From contig DAHVOH010000075.1 of the NCBI GenBank assembly GCA_027318915.1, forward strand, positions 1 to 14,510: a DNA stretch of 14,510 bases, written 5' to 3'. Below the pieces are notes generated by a model that was not told the DNA's origin, made no database searches, and worked only from the letters and a program-made list of their open reading frames with translations. Source of the DNA: Clostridiales bacterium. Lineage in GTDB: Bacteria; Bacillota_E; Sulfobacillia; Sulfobacillales; JAIMBI01. Positions 6,708 through 14,431 of this stretch are shown in pieces (the first letter of the stretch is position 1; the number at the start of each line of letters is the position of its first letter). Both the position numbers and the translations under genes were made by a program.

Positions 6708-8180
6708 ATGGACATCGCGCTCGCCCTTTCCCGGAAGTCTCCGATGACGCTGGGCGTCCAAGTGGCCGAAGGCATCCGGAAGCTGGTGCAGGACGGTCTG
6801 ATCGCCCCCGGCGAGCCGTTGCCCTCAACCCGCGAGTTGGCGCGCTCGCTCGGCATCGGTCGCAATACCGTGATTGCCGCTTATGAACAGCTCGCGGACT
6901 CGGGACATCTCGCGCTTGCGCCCCGCCGACGGCCCATGGTCAACCCTGACCTGACCCGGCCCGCTCCAAGCCCGCGGCGTCAGGATGTCCCTCCGGCACC
7001 ACGCCCCCTGCCGGGACAGATCATGGCGGACCGCCTCGGCCCATCGTACGACCTGGGACCCGAAACACGCTGGGACTTTCGTCTGGGGACACCGGCCGTC
7101 GAAAGCTTTCCGGAGCGTTCCTGGCTCCGCGTCTACCGTCGAGCCTTGTCTGCACAGAACCTGCTATACAGCCACGACCCCCGCGGCTCCATGCACCTCA
7201 GGACGGCCGTGGCCGCGCGTCTCCTCCGGAGCCGCGGCATCACCGCCACCCCCGAGCAGATCGTCATCACAACCGGCACGCAGCAGGCGGTGGCCGCCAT
7301 CGCTCGCTTCGTTCTGACCTCCGACGACGCGGTCCTGATGGAGGAGCCGGGTTACCTCACGGCCCGGCGCCTCTTTCTCTCATTGGGCGCCCGTGTTCGG
7401 CCGGCACCCGTGGACGAACAGGGACTCCTCACCGACAAGCTGCCGTCGGGCCGCCTCGCGTATGTCACCCCCTCCCATCAATTTCCGCTGGGGGGCGTGC
7501 TGCCGCTGCCCCGCCGCCAGCAGCTGCTGGCGTGGGCGGTGCGACACGATGCCTTTCTCATCGAGGACGACTACGACGGAGAGTTTCGGTTCGGCCTGCC
7601 GCCACTGCCGGCATTACAGGGACTCGACCGCAACGGGCGCACGTTTTATGTGGGAACGTTCTCGAAAGTGCTCGCCCCCGGCCTACGGCTGGGATTCATT
7701 GTGGCGCCGGAGACGTTGGCGCCCGCCTTGGCGGAGTTTCGGGCCCTCACCGAACGCCCCCCCGACGGCGTGTCTCAGGAGGCCCTGGCCGCCTTTATCA
7801 CCGAAGGCAGCTTCGAGGCGCACCTCCGCCGGATGCGCAAGCTCTACGCGGAGCGCCGACGCTTGGTCGACACGGTGTTGACAGAGCGGCTGCCCCCCGG
7901 GTGGCACATCACCGGGGCGCCGGCCGGCCTGCACGTCCCCATCGTGTGCACCACACCCTCCGCCCCCGATCTGGAGGCGCTGAGCCGTCAGTGGCAGAGC
8001 CAAGGTCTGCTGGTCGAGACGCTGGCGCCGTATTCCATGGCGAGGCGCCCGCCCGCCGGATTGGTTCTGAATTACGGAGCGCTGCCCCCCGATGAACTCG
8101 AACGAGGCCTGCTGGCGCTCTGTGAGATCCTGCAGGCGTCGCATCCCCGGCACGCGCGCTCGACGCCGGGCGAGCGCTAG
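6708..8180 (+). CDS. MocR-family transcriptional regulator (GntR winged helix fused to aminotransferase class I)
   Basis: A 490-residue two-domain regulator. Residues ~12-75 are a GntR winged helix (GEPLPSTRELARSLGIGRNT, then AAYEQLADSGHL). A proline-rich linker (~79-102) joins it to a fold-type I aminotransferase domain. TPSHQFPLGG at 254-263 is the MocR signature. IEDDYDGEF at 285-293 holds the Asp and Tyr that contact PLP, and GTFSKVLAPGLRLGF places the Schiff-base lysine at Lys320. All PLP-binding residues I can check are present, so it probably senses PLP or a PLP-amine adduct. The start is the ATG at 6708 with GGGAGG at 6697-6702; an upstream frame opening at 6657 lacks a ribosome binding site and crosses the operator. 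There are no pdxS/pdxT genes nearby, so a PdxR role in vitamin B6 synthesis is not supported; the divergent MFS gene is the likely target. Confidence 0.93.
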   Translation: MDIALALSRKSPMTLGVQVAEGIRKLVQDGLIAPGEPLPSTRELARSLGIGRNTVIAAYEQLADSGHLALAPRRRPMVNPDLTRPAPSPRRQDVPPAPRPLPGQIMADRLGPSYDLGPETRWDFRLGTPAVESFPERSWLRVYRRALSAQNLLYSHDPRGSMHLRTAVAARLLRSRGITATPEQIVITTGTQQAVAAIARFVLTSDDAVLMEEPGYLTARRLFLSLGARVRPAPVDEQGLLTDKLPSGRLAYVTPSHQFPLGGVLPLPRRQQLLAWAVRHDAFLIEDDYDGEFRFGLPPLPALQGLDRNGRTFYVGTFSKVLAPGLRLGFIVAPETLAPALAEFRALTERPPDGVSQEALAAFITEGSFEAHLRRMRKLYAERRRLVDTVLTERLPPGWHITGAPAGLHVPIVCTTPSAPDLEALSRQWQSQGLLVETLAPYSMARRPPAGLVLNYGALPPDELERGLLALCEILQASHPRHARSTPGER

Positions 8181-8817
8181 CCCCGGCTTGCCTGTCCGCG
8201 CTGTCCCTCGCCGCCAGACGAGGCATGGCGAGCAGCGGGTTGGCCCCTGGGCGTGGACGGAGTGCCGGCCCGCGGCGCCAAGGCGATTCCGGAGAGCGAT
8301 GGCGAGATGAGGACCGCCACGTGGGACATCGTTGGACACAACGGGTGCATGCGGGCGGCGGTTCGGACGCTAGCCGAGCCATGCACCTGACGGTCCCTCC
8401 CAAACCCGTCTCGCCTCCGGGCGATGTGCGCGTGTTTCATCCCCTCGGTGAGCCGTTTTCAGCCGGGCGCTCCGCGGTCCGAGCGAGCGGTGTGCGGCGA
8501 GCCACAGCACGCGCGGTCACGAAAACGTGGGAGAGTAGGCGCGAACAGGGAAGATGGCGGGCCACCCATAAGGCACGGAGCCCTTTCGGCTGGTTTGTAC
8601 GCGCCTGGTCGGCGACCTGGGGCTCTTCCGGGAGGTCGTCTTCCGCGGAACAGGCGCTCGATAACGGTAGCCGCAGTTCTCGTCGAACCAGCCCCGGCTA
8701 CGACGACGCATGGCGCTCACGCCGGGGGACCACGGGGTCGGCCACTTCGCCACCGGTGCGCCTGGTCGGCGTCCCCCAGAGACAGTCGCCCGATCCGGGC
8801 CGTATCGCCCCAGCGTC

Positions 8818-8846
8818 TTGATCTACGGGAAAGACTAAACTAAGCT
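8818..8846 (+). promoter_or_regulatory. Candidate promoter of the toxin-antitoxin operon
   Basis: TTGATC at 8818-8823 and TAAGCT at 8841-8846 are separated by 17 bp. The -35 is a fair match and the -10 is weak. The -10 lies inside the palindrome just upstream of the ribosome binding site, which would suit repression by the antitoxin. Confidence 0.35.
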
Positions 8847-8851
8847 TAGTC
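8833..8851. promoter_or_regulatory. Palindromic operator upstream of the antitoxin
   Basis: ACTAAGCTTAGT at 8839-8850 is a perfect 12-bp palindrome. ACTAA is also repeated in tandem at 8834-8838 and 8839-8843, so GACTAA (8833-8838) gives a second pairing with TTAGTC (8846-8851). It is AT-rich against a GC-rich background and ends 4 bp before the AAGGAGG. Phd/YefM antitoxins typically bind such palindromes to repress their own operon. Confidence 0.6.
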
Positions 8852-8869
8852 GACAAGGAGGACGGCGCG

Positions 8870-9112
8870 ATCAAATACGTCAATGTGCACGACGCCAAGA
8901 CCCACCTGTCACGTCTCCTCGACGAGGTCACCCGCGGCACTGAAATCATCATCGCCAAGGCGGGCAAGCCCGTCGCCCGATTGGTGCCCATCGAGTCGCC
9001 GAGGCCCCCACGCACGCCGGGCTTCCTCCGAGGCAAGATCCGGGTGGCCGACGACTTCGATGCGCCACTGCCTCCGGACGTGCAGCAGGCGTTTGAGGGA
9101 ACCGGCCCATGA
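8870..9112 (+). CDS. Type II antitoxin, Phd/YefM family
   Basis: About 80 residues. The N-terminus reads (M)KYVNVHDAKTHLSRLLDEV, a clear Phd/YefM DNA-binding domain, followed by ITKxGKPVARLVP-like residues IIAKAGKPVARLVPIE. The C-terminal part, FLRGKIRVADDFDAPLPPDV, is the toxin-binding tail usual for antitoxins paired with this type of PIN toxin. The protein neutralises the toxin encoded next and probably represses the operon. The start is odd: AAGGAGG at 8855-8861 points to codon 8870, which is ATC, not ATG, yet the conserved sequence begins exactly there. The nearest normal start, GTG at 8885, would remove the conserved first five residues and lies 23 bp from the ribosome binding site. The stop overlaps the toxin start by four bases (ATGA). 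Confidence 0.88.
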   Translation: MKYVNVHDAKTHLSRLLDEVTRGTEIIIAKAGKPVARLVPIESPRPPRTPGFLRGKIRVADDFDAPLPPDVQQAFEGTGP

Positions 9113-9489
9113 GGTTGCTGCTGGATACCCACGTATACCTGTGGTTTCTGGCCGCCTCCGATAGACTGTCCCCCCTCGAATATGAGCGGATAGAGGAGGC
9201 GGAGGACGTTTTTGTCAGCGCTGCTTCCATCTGGGAAGCCGCCATCAAGGTCCGGGTCGGCAAGCTGGCGGTGGATCTGGCCGAGTTGGTCCGGGGCATA
9301 ACGGGAAGCGGATTCCTCGAGCTGCCGGTGACAGCCGTCCATGCGGCCAGAGTGGCTTGCCTGCCATCGATACACGCCGATCCGTTCGATCGCCTCCTGA
9401 TCGCGCAGGCCATGGAGGGTCCCCTGGAACTTGTGACGGCCGACGCCGTGCTGGCTGGCTATTCGGGCCTGGTTCGCGTAGTGAGCTAG
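9109..9489 (+). CDS. vapC: PIN-domain ribonuclease toxin, VapC-like
   Basis: A 126-residue PIN-domain protein. The acidic, Mg2+-binding residues are visible: Asp6 in LLLDTHVYLWF, Glu43 in SAASIWEAAIK, Asp91 and Asp94 in HADPFDRLLIAQA, and Asp112 in LVTAD. The DTHVYLWFL start and the HADPFDRLLIAQA block place it in the subgroup of PIN toxins usually paired with Phd/YefM-like antitoxins. It would cleave RNA, probably tRNA or rRNA, when free of its antitoxin. All catalytic residues are intact, so it looks active. ATG 9109 overlaps the antitoxin TGA, so the two are translationally coupled. The stop TAG at 9487-9489 is where a transposon remnant begins; the C-terminus LVRVVS nevertheless looks complete for the family. 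Confidence 0.94.
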   Translation: MRLLLDTHVYLWFLAASDRLSPLEYERIEEAEDVFVSAASIWEAAIKVRVGKLAVDLAELVRGITGSGFLELPVTAVHAARVACLPSIHADPFDRLLIAQAMEGPLELVTADAVLAGYSGLVRVVS

Positions 9490-9510
9490 TGTCGTGTCTC
9501 CTTTTTCGTT
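9487..9510. mobile_element. Possible end of a decayed IS630-type element, at a TA dinucleotide
   Basis: IS630-family elements insert at TA and duplicate it. The TA at 9487-9488 is followed by GTGTCGTGTCTCC and then a T-rich run, next to the transposase C-terminus read on the other strand. This suggests the right end of the element lies here. I could not find the matching left end in the window, so the boundary rests on position and target-site logic only. Confidence 0.35.
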
Positions 9511-9792
9511 TTCCACTTGGGCGCGCGGGAGCCGGCCCCGCTGCGTGGTCTCGAGGATCTCGGCGGCGGTCGCGGTCCACTCGAAGGGTTTGGGATTCGG
9601 GTTGTGCGCGGCCCCGTAGCGTTCGATGGTCGCCATCAAAGCCGGCCCACGGGGGAAGGCGCCGCGCCGGATGGCTTTGTCGGTCAGGTCCCGGAACCAT
9701 CCTCCGACCAGATTGAGCCAACGGGACGTCGGTCGGTTCGTGCGGTTGCCTGCGTTCCGGACGGTTGTGCCCGTGACGGTGCGTGAGGTTCA
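9490..9792 (-). pseudogene. IS630-family transposase remnant (C-terminal part)
   Basis: On the minus strand the frame ending near 9490 reads SRWLNLVGGWFRDLTDKAIRRGAF (in two stretches, from about 9723) and then ERYGAAHNPNPKPFEWTATAAEIL. This matches the IS630 transposase C-terminus, where SxSWLNxVExWF contains the last catalytic Glu and NxxPKPFxWTKTAxEIL ends the protein. The catalytic Glu position is Gly here (VGGWF). The frame has a stop codon near 9785-9790, and a THRH-like piece typical of the preceding block appears in another frame, consistent with a frameshift. No catalytic N-terminal half or start is recognisable upstream to 10703. The frame has no stop at the expected end and runs on antisense through the toxin gene. 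It is inactive. Confidence 0.75.
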
Positions 9793-10703
9793 GGAGGCCC
9801 CCCGGAAGCCGCAGCAATTCACCGGTGGTGCAACGTCGGCGAGTCGGACGATGACGGCGTCGGCCGCGGGTCACCTGCGAAGGTCGACGAGCGGGCGCCT
9901 TCCGGCCGTCGGTCGCCGGCCCGCCGTCTGCCGTCACCACCCGGGCGTCAACGCCCGCGACCCCGTCGTCTCGCTGGAGAACCATCGCACCATCACCAGG
10001 ATCCGCACCGAAGTGACCTGCGTCGCCTCTGGGTTTGTCTCAATCCCGGCCCTTGGCATTGGATCCATTGCCCAGGCTGCTCCGTCTCGGAAGCGCGGCG
10101 ACGCCGAACTCGGCTCGTTGCCGCACCAATCAAGCACGCACGCGACATGACAAAACCTGAGCCGACGTGCGCCGCGTCCTTCACCCATTGGCGGGTTGTC
10201 GCCGGGAAATAAGCGGGACGAAGGTCGGGAGTGTGCCGCGCTCTGCAACCGGGTCGGACGTCATTGTGCGAACCGGGCCCACACTCCGACCGGACGGGAG
10301 GGGCGCGGCGCCGTGCCGATCTCTACGGCCCATGCCGCCATCCCGTGGCCCGAGACGGCATAGCGCCGTCAACCATTGCCGCGTCGCGTCCACCGGGGGA
10401 AGACGCGCGCACGACGTCCTCGCCCCGGAGTTTCCGCATCCGTCGCGGCGACGGAGAGACCTGCTCGGGAACCGGCGGCATCCTGCCTCGCGCGTCGGTC
10501 GCCCGTCCGCCAGTTCGGCCGGATCGGCGAGACCCTGGCGCGCATCACGCCGAGTCGCTCCCGCCGCGACCGTCGAGCCGCGGCACGGCAGAGCCCGGTC
10601 CGAAAAGGCGCCCTCCCACACACCAAGTCCCGAACACCGTCGCTGCCCGTGGCAGGTTCGACGGCATCCGCCCGCCTGACGCTGGCTGCCCGCGGCCGGT
10701 GGA
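9793..10703. other. Gap of about 0.9 kb, possibly the eroded body of the IS element
   Basis: No family motif is seen on either strand. An intact IS630 element is roughly 1.1 kb, so one ending at 9487 would reach to about 10600, nearly the whole gap; the body may have decayed beyond recognition. Candidate frames are Arg/Pro-rich. No terminator hairpin with T-run is seen after the hydrolase stop at 10704. Confidence 0.4.
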
Positions 10704-12596
10704 TCAGCCCTCACCCCGGTCCGGAGCCGAGTTGAGGCGCAGCGGGCCTGTGTATTCCCGAAACTCGATCCGCGACGGATGCGCCGCGTCGTGGTGGAGC
10801 GTGAGGTGGGCCACCGGGCCGGCGACGGCCTCCTCGTTCGGGCCGGCGACATGCCAATGGCGGTCGGCGAGGGGAAAGTTCGACCCCGCCACTTCGAGGC
10901 GCATCTGATGCCCAGGCGCGAAGTAGTTGGCGGTGGTCATGCCCGTGATGCGAAGCGTATAAATCCGACCGGGCTCCAGCCAGGTCGGCGCTTTCAGGCT
11001 CTCCCGGTACCGGAGGCGGAGCCCGCTCCACGCCACGTTGTACGCGGTGCCGTCGGGGTACACGTCCACCAGCTTCACAAACACATCCGCGTCGGGCACA
11101 TCGACCGAGACGTGCAGGACGACCTCCACGTCCCCGGCCACCGCCACGCCCGCGGTCAACGGCGGCGTGGAATAGACCAGCACGTCCTGGCGGGCCTCCA
11201 CCGCCCGCTGATCCTGCACGACCGGCTCCGGCCCGAGTCCGCCCCCCAGACTCGGCACCGGATTGGTGGGATCGGCCAGCACCGTGTCGGCCGCGACGTC
11301 CCGCCCCGGCGCGGCGCTCCGCAATGCTCCGTCCCCCCAGAGCGTCTGTGCATGGCCGCCGCTGGTGAGATACCGCACGGCCGTCCGGGTCTCGGGCAGC
11401 GGCCACCGGTCCCCCGTCAGCCATTGGTTCGCGCCCATCAGAAAGACCTGCACCCTCGGCATCGGGGTCCAGGCGTCGGCGTCGTCGGCTAAAAAGCGGC
11501 GAAACCACGCCCAGATGATGTCCTCATACGGAAAGGTGGTGTTGCCCACCGGGCGCTCGCCCAGCATAGTCTGGGGCGCCGCCGCCCGGATCATCGCGCA
11601 GTGCGCGCTGGCTGCCATGATCAGATACTGGTCCGGATGGTGCTGCTGGAATTCGAACAGTTTCACCGTCTCGTACGCGGCAAAGTCGAGCCACCCGTTG
11701 ATGTTGAGCTGCGGCGTGGCGCCCGTATGCGCGGCATGAATCAGGGCGACCTCGTCCCACACCCCATCCAGCGGAGCGACCCGCAGGTAGGTGTCATAGC
11801 CGGTCTTCGGCACCCCTAAGCGGTCCAGGATCGTGCCGCTGGGCGGGATGCGGCTGACGCGGCGGAAGGCGGCCGCGAAGTCGCGGTCGTGCATCCCCGG
11901 CGACGAGACCATAAATGTGCGCATCGCCCGGGCCAGGGCATCGGGGTCGTCGGTGTCGGGCAGACGCGGCCGGTCGATCGTGGCGGACGGGTGGTACCAC
12001 GTGGCCTCATTGCCAATGAGCGGGATCCCGTTCTTATAGAAGCCCCCGTCCGAGCCGAGACAGCCGGGGATGTTGCCGACGCCCGCCCCCGCGCTCATCG
12101 GCACCCCGGCCTTGAACGCCGGATGCCCTTCGGCCGCGAGTCGGAGCTGGTTTTCGGCCGGCGACGAACAGCCGATGAGGCCCACACGCCCGTTGGACCA
12201 ATCCTGATCGGCGATCCACGTCAAGGTGTCGGCGCCGTCCTCCGCTCCGTGGGCGATAAGGCCGTAGGGCCCGTCCGACCACCCGGTGCCGCGCTCGTTT
12301 TGCACGACCACCGCCCACCCGGCCGCAAACGCTTTCTTAAAGACGTCATAGCTGAGCTGGTGCGTCGCCGGGTTCTGGTAGGGCGTCCGGGCCATCAGCG
12401 TGGGAACCCGGCCCGGGGGCCGCGGATGGATGACGACGGTGGCCAGACGCACCCGGTCGCGCATCGGCAGCATGCGGTACTCCATGACGTAGCGGTCCCC
12501 GGTGGCGCCCAGGGATTCGACCTGCCGTTCAAACGTCGTCGGGGCCCCTTCATACAGCGGTGTGGGGTTCCACTCCCTCTCGGTCTCTTCGCTCAT
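10704..12596 (-). CDS. CocE/NonD-family alpha/beta hydrolase
   Basis: A 630-residue hydrolase with the three-part layout of the CocE/NonD family: an alpha/beta-hydrolase core with an inserted helical cap, then a C-terminal jelly-roll. The nucleophile elbow is GCSSP at 142-146, with Ser144 the likely nucleophile where most relatives have GxSYxG. Asp304 (NGWLDFAAYET) matches the catalytic Asp of the GWxD motif, and His332 (SAHCAMIRAA) the catalytic His. NERGTGWSDGPY at 100-111 is the conserved oxyanion-side loop (RGxGxSxG). The jelly-roll is seen from about 460 on, with DADVFVKLVDVYPDGTAYNV and GHQMRLEVAGSNFP. No signal peptide is visible. The start is ATG 12594-12596 with GGAGGTG upstream. Relatives include cocaine esterase, X-Pro dipeptidyl peptidase and glutaryl-7-ACA acylase, so ester or amide cleavage is likely but the substrate is open. 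Confidence 0.9.
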   Translation of the reverse strand: MSEETEREWNPTPLYEGAPTTFERQVESLGATGDRYVMEYRMLPMRDRVRLATVVIHPRPPGRVPTLMARTPYQNPATHQLSYDVFKKAFAAGWAVVVQNERGTGWSDGPYGLIAHGAEDGADTLTWIADQDWSNGRVGLIGCSSPAENQLRLAAEGHPAFKAGVPMSAGAGVGNIPGCLGSDGGFYKNGIPLIGNEATWYHPSATIDRPRLPDTDDPDALARAMRTFMVSSPGMHDRDFAAAFRRVSRIPPSGTILDRLGVPKTGYDTYLRVAPLDGVWDEVALIHAAHTGATPQLNINGWLDFAAYETVKLFEFQQHHPDQYLIMAASAHCAMIRAAAPQTMLGERPVGNTTFPYEDIIWAWFRRFLADDADAWTPMPRVQVFLMGANQWLTGDRWPLPETRTAVRYLTSGGHAQTLWGDGALRSAAPGRDVAADTVLADPTNPVPSLGGGLGPEPVVQDQRAVEARQDVLVYSTPPLTAGVAVAGDVEVVLHVSVDVPDADVFVKLVDVYPDGTAYNVAWSGLRLRYRESLKAPTWLEPGRIYTLRITGMTTANYFAPGHQMRLEVAGSNFPLADRHWHVAGPNEEAVAGPVAHLTLHHDAAHPSRIEFREYTGPLRLNSAPDRGEG

Positions 12597-13210
12597 CACA
12601 CACCTCCGCACCAACTCGTTGGGTCACGACGCGGCCGCCTCGCCACCACGGCGATTCCGACCTTAGGCGAGCGGTCCGTCAAGCCGGACACGCTCACAGG
12701 GCAATCGGCTGGTCTTCGCGTCCGCAGCACGACCCCGGGAGGATCTGCCCCGACCGGCCCCGGACGGTCTCCGCCGGACCACTCCTTTGCCTTCATCCGC
12801 ATGGTCGTGCCCCCTCCTCTCCGCCCATACGCCGCTTGCGCCGGCCCTCCTGCCGGCTGTCCCCCGATGGGCACCACCCCGCGACCGCGATCCGCGCGAG
12901 CCCCGACCTCGCAAACCGGCCAGTCCCTGAGGTCGCGGAGCGATTTGACCAATTCCGATGCGGGGCGACCGGCCATTGACGGTGTTCCGCCAGCGGAGAG
13001 CCATCCCGAGGACCGTGACATGCGACCCGCCAGGGAGGCACGCGACACGGTCGTTGCCCGACGGGACGTCTCCGTTGCTGCGGAGAATCGACTCGCCCGC
13101 AACCACCGACTAGCTCGACATAACGGAAACCGCATCCATTGACCCCAGGCACCATCGGCGGTTGAGCCGCTCCGACGGCTTTGTGATCAGCATCGGGGCC
13201 ATGCCGCTCC
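12597..13210. other. Gap of about 610 bp between the two hydrolase genes
   Basis: Both flanking genes read leftward, so this holds the promoter of the CocE-like gene and the 3' end of the amidohydrolase transcript. Apart from the GGAGG next to 12596 I see no clear element. Long frames on both strands have no motif and Arg/Gly-rich composition. The distance argues against the two hydrolases forming one operon. Confidence 0.5.
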
Positions 13211-14431
13211 TCACCAGGTGTCGGGGACCGGAAGACGTTCTCGCGCCACGGGACCCACCCCGCCCAGCGCAATGCCGGCCAGCACGGCGGCTCCAACCGG
13301 AATCGCGTCCTCGTCGGCGATAAATCGGGCGGAATGAAGACCCATCCCCTCCGGTGTGGCGGCGAGGGTGGGCGCATGGACGCCGAGGTGGCAATGCGTC
13401 GCGGGAACGAGGGCGGCCACGTACGAGAAGTCCTCGGCCCCCGTGGACGGCTCGCGAAGCACCACCGCATGGTCGGCCCCGACCACGCCGACGGCGGATT
13501 GGCGGGCCACCTCGGTCAGCGCCTCATCACAGAGGAGAGGCGGGTAGCCATGGCGGATCGCCAACTCCACACGGGCGCCCGACCCTTCCGCCACGTGCGT
13601 GGCCAGGCGGAGCAGCTCCTGTTCGATGCCGCGGCGACGTTCGGGGGTGAATGTGCGGATCGTGCCCGTGAGCTCCACCCGGTCAGCTAGAATATTGTGG
13701 CGCCATCCCCCCTGCACGGTGGCGAACGTGAGCACCGCCGGTTCGGTGGGATTGGTCATGCGGCTGACCAGGGACTGCGCCAGGACGACAATCTGACTCG
13801 CCACCAAGAGCGCGTCGACGCCCCGGTCGGGGTGCGCGCCGTGACCGCCCTTGCCGATGACGGTCAGCTGAAATTCATCGGCCGCCGCCATGGCCAAACC
13901 CCCTTTGAATCCAACCGTCCCGGCGGGCAGAGTGGAGTCGCAGTGGACCATGACCGCAGCACCGACGGCCGGATCGGCCAAGATCCCGTCCCGGATCATG
14001 GGAAGAGCGCCGCCAGGACCCTCTTCGCCGGGTTGGAACATCAGCACGACCGGCTGGGGCAGGTCCGCTGCGCGCGCCTTCAACAGGGCGGCCGCTCCCA
14101 ACACGGCCGCGGTGTGGATGTCGTGCCCACACGCATGCATGCGGTTCGGAATCTCGCTCCGGTAGGGCAGGTCGTTGTCCTCCTGAAGCGGGAGGGCATC
14201 CATATCGCCTCGGAGGATCAGCGCAAGACCGGGCCGGTCTCGTCCCAAATAGCCCGCCACCCCCGTCCCGGCCAGCCGCACGTGTGCAATACCCAGCCGG
14301 TCCAGTTCGCGCTCCACGAGGCGTGTCGTCTCCTCCGTCTCCAAGCCCAGCTCCGGACGGCGATGAATGGCCCGGCGCAGCTGAACCAGGTGGGCCGCAT
14401 GCTCCTCCGCCGCACTCATCAAACTCGACAT
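13211..14431 (-). CDS. M20D-family amidohydrolase (N-acyl-amino-acid / hippurate hydrolase type)
   Basis: A 406-residue cytoplasmic metallo-amidohydrolase of standard M20D length. RGDMDALPL is at 74-82, and HACGHDIHTA at 99-108 provides ligands Cys101 and His103. QPGEEGPGGA at 133-142 holds the catalytic base Glu136 and ligand Glu137. His163 (MVHCD) and His366 (GLHSARFIADEDAIPVG) complete the binuclear metal site. KGGHGAHPDRGVDAL at 194-208 starts the lid/dimerisation domain. The family hydrolyses N-acyl amino acids, hippurate or auxin conjugates, giving a free amino acid and an acid; the exact substrate is not visible. The start is ATG 14429-14431 with GGGAGG six bases upstream; the frame opens 15 codons earlier at a GTG without such a site. 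It is complete within the window, with only about 80 bp left upstream. Confidence 0.94.
   Translation of the reverse strand: MSSLMSAAEEHAAHLVQLRRAIHRRPELGLETEETTRLVERELDRLGIAHVRLAGTGVAGYLGRDRPGLALILRGDMDALPLQEDNDLPYRSEIPNRMHACGHDIHTAAVLGAAALLKARAADLPQPVVLMFQPGEEGPGGALPMIRDGILADPAVGAAVMVHCDSTLPAGTVGFKGGLAMAAADEFQLTVIGKGGHGAHPDRGVDALLVASQIVVLAQSLVSRMTNPTEPAVLTFATVQGGWRHNILADRVELTGTIRTFTPERRRGIEQELLRLATHVAEGSGARVELAIRHGYPPLLCDEALTEVARQSAVGVVGADHAVVLREPSTGAEDFSYVAALVPATHCHLGVHAPTLAATPEGMGLHSARFIADEDAIPVGAAVLAGIALGGVGPVARERLPVPDTW

Larger units (their letters stand above)
8181..8869. other. Gap of about 690 bp without a recognisable gene
   Basis: No frame here has a family motif, a good ribosome binding site and sensible composition together. 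A 14-bp direct repeat GCGCCTGGTCGGCG occurs at 8601-8614 and 8758-8771. A minus-strand frame of 78 codons (8753-8517) includes GWFDENCGYRYRAPVP, which has a protein-like look but no family I can name. The last ~50 bases hold the promoter and operator of the toxin-antitoxin pair. No terminator hairpin with a T-run is visible after the MocR gene. Confidence 0.45.

Noticed and set aside
6708..8180. Assignment of the regulator as PdxR (vitamin B6 synthesis)
   Set aside because: No pdxS or pdxT is adjacent; the divergent neighbour is a transporter, so only the family name is justified.
8601..8771. 14-bp direct repeat GCGCCTGGTCGGCG as part of an array
   Set aside because: Only two copies, 157 bp apart, with no regular spacing; not a CRISPR or iteron array.
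8225..8821. 198-codon plus-strand frame after the MocR gene
   Set aside because: Arg/Ser/Gly-rich, no motif, and its end overlaps the toxin-antitoxin promoter region.
8698..9639. 313-codon minus-strand frame antisense to the toxin-antitoxin genes
   Set aside because: Only its first ~50 codons match a known family (IS630 transposase C-terminus); the rest is the reverse-strand shadow of two well-supported genes, so it is a fusion of remnant and shadow, not a gene.
11889..13142. 417-codon plus-strand frame opposite the CocE-like gene
   Set aside because: Its first half is antisense to a hydrolase with catalytic motifs in place; no ribosome binding site or family resemblance.
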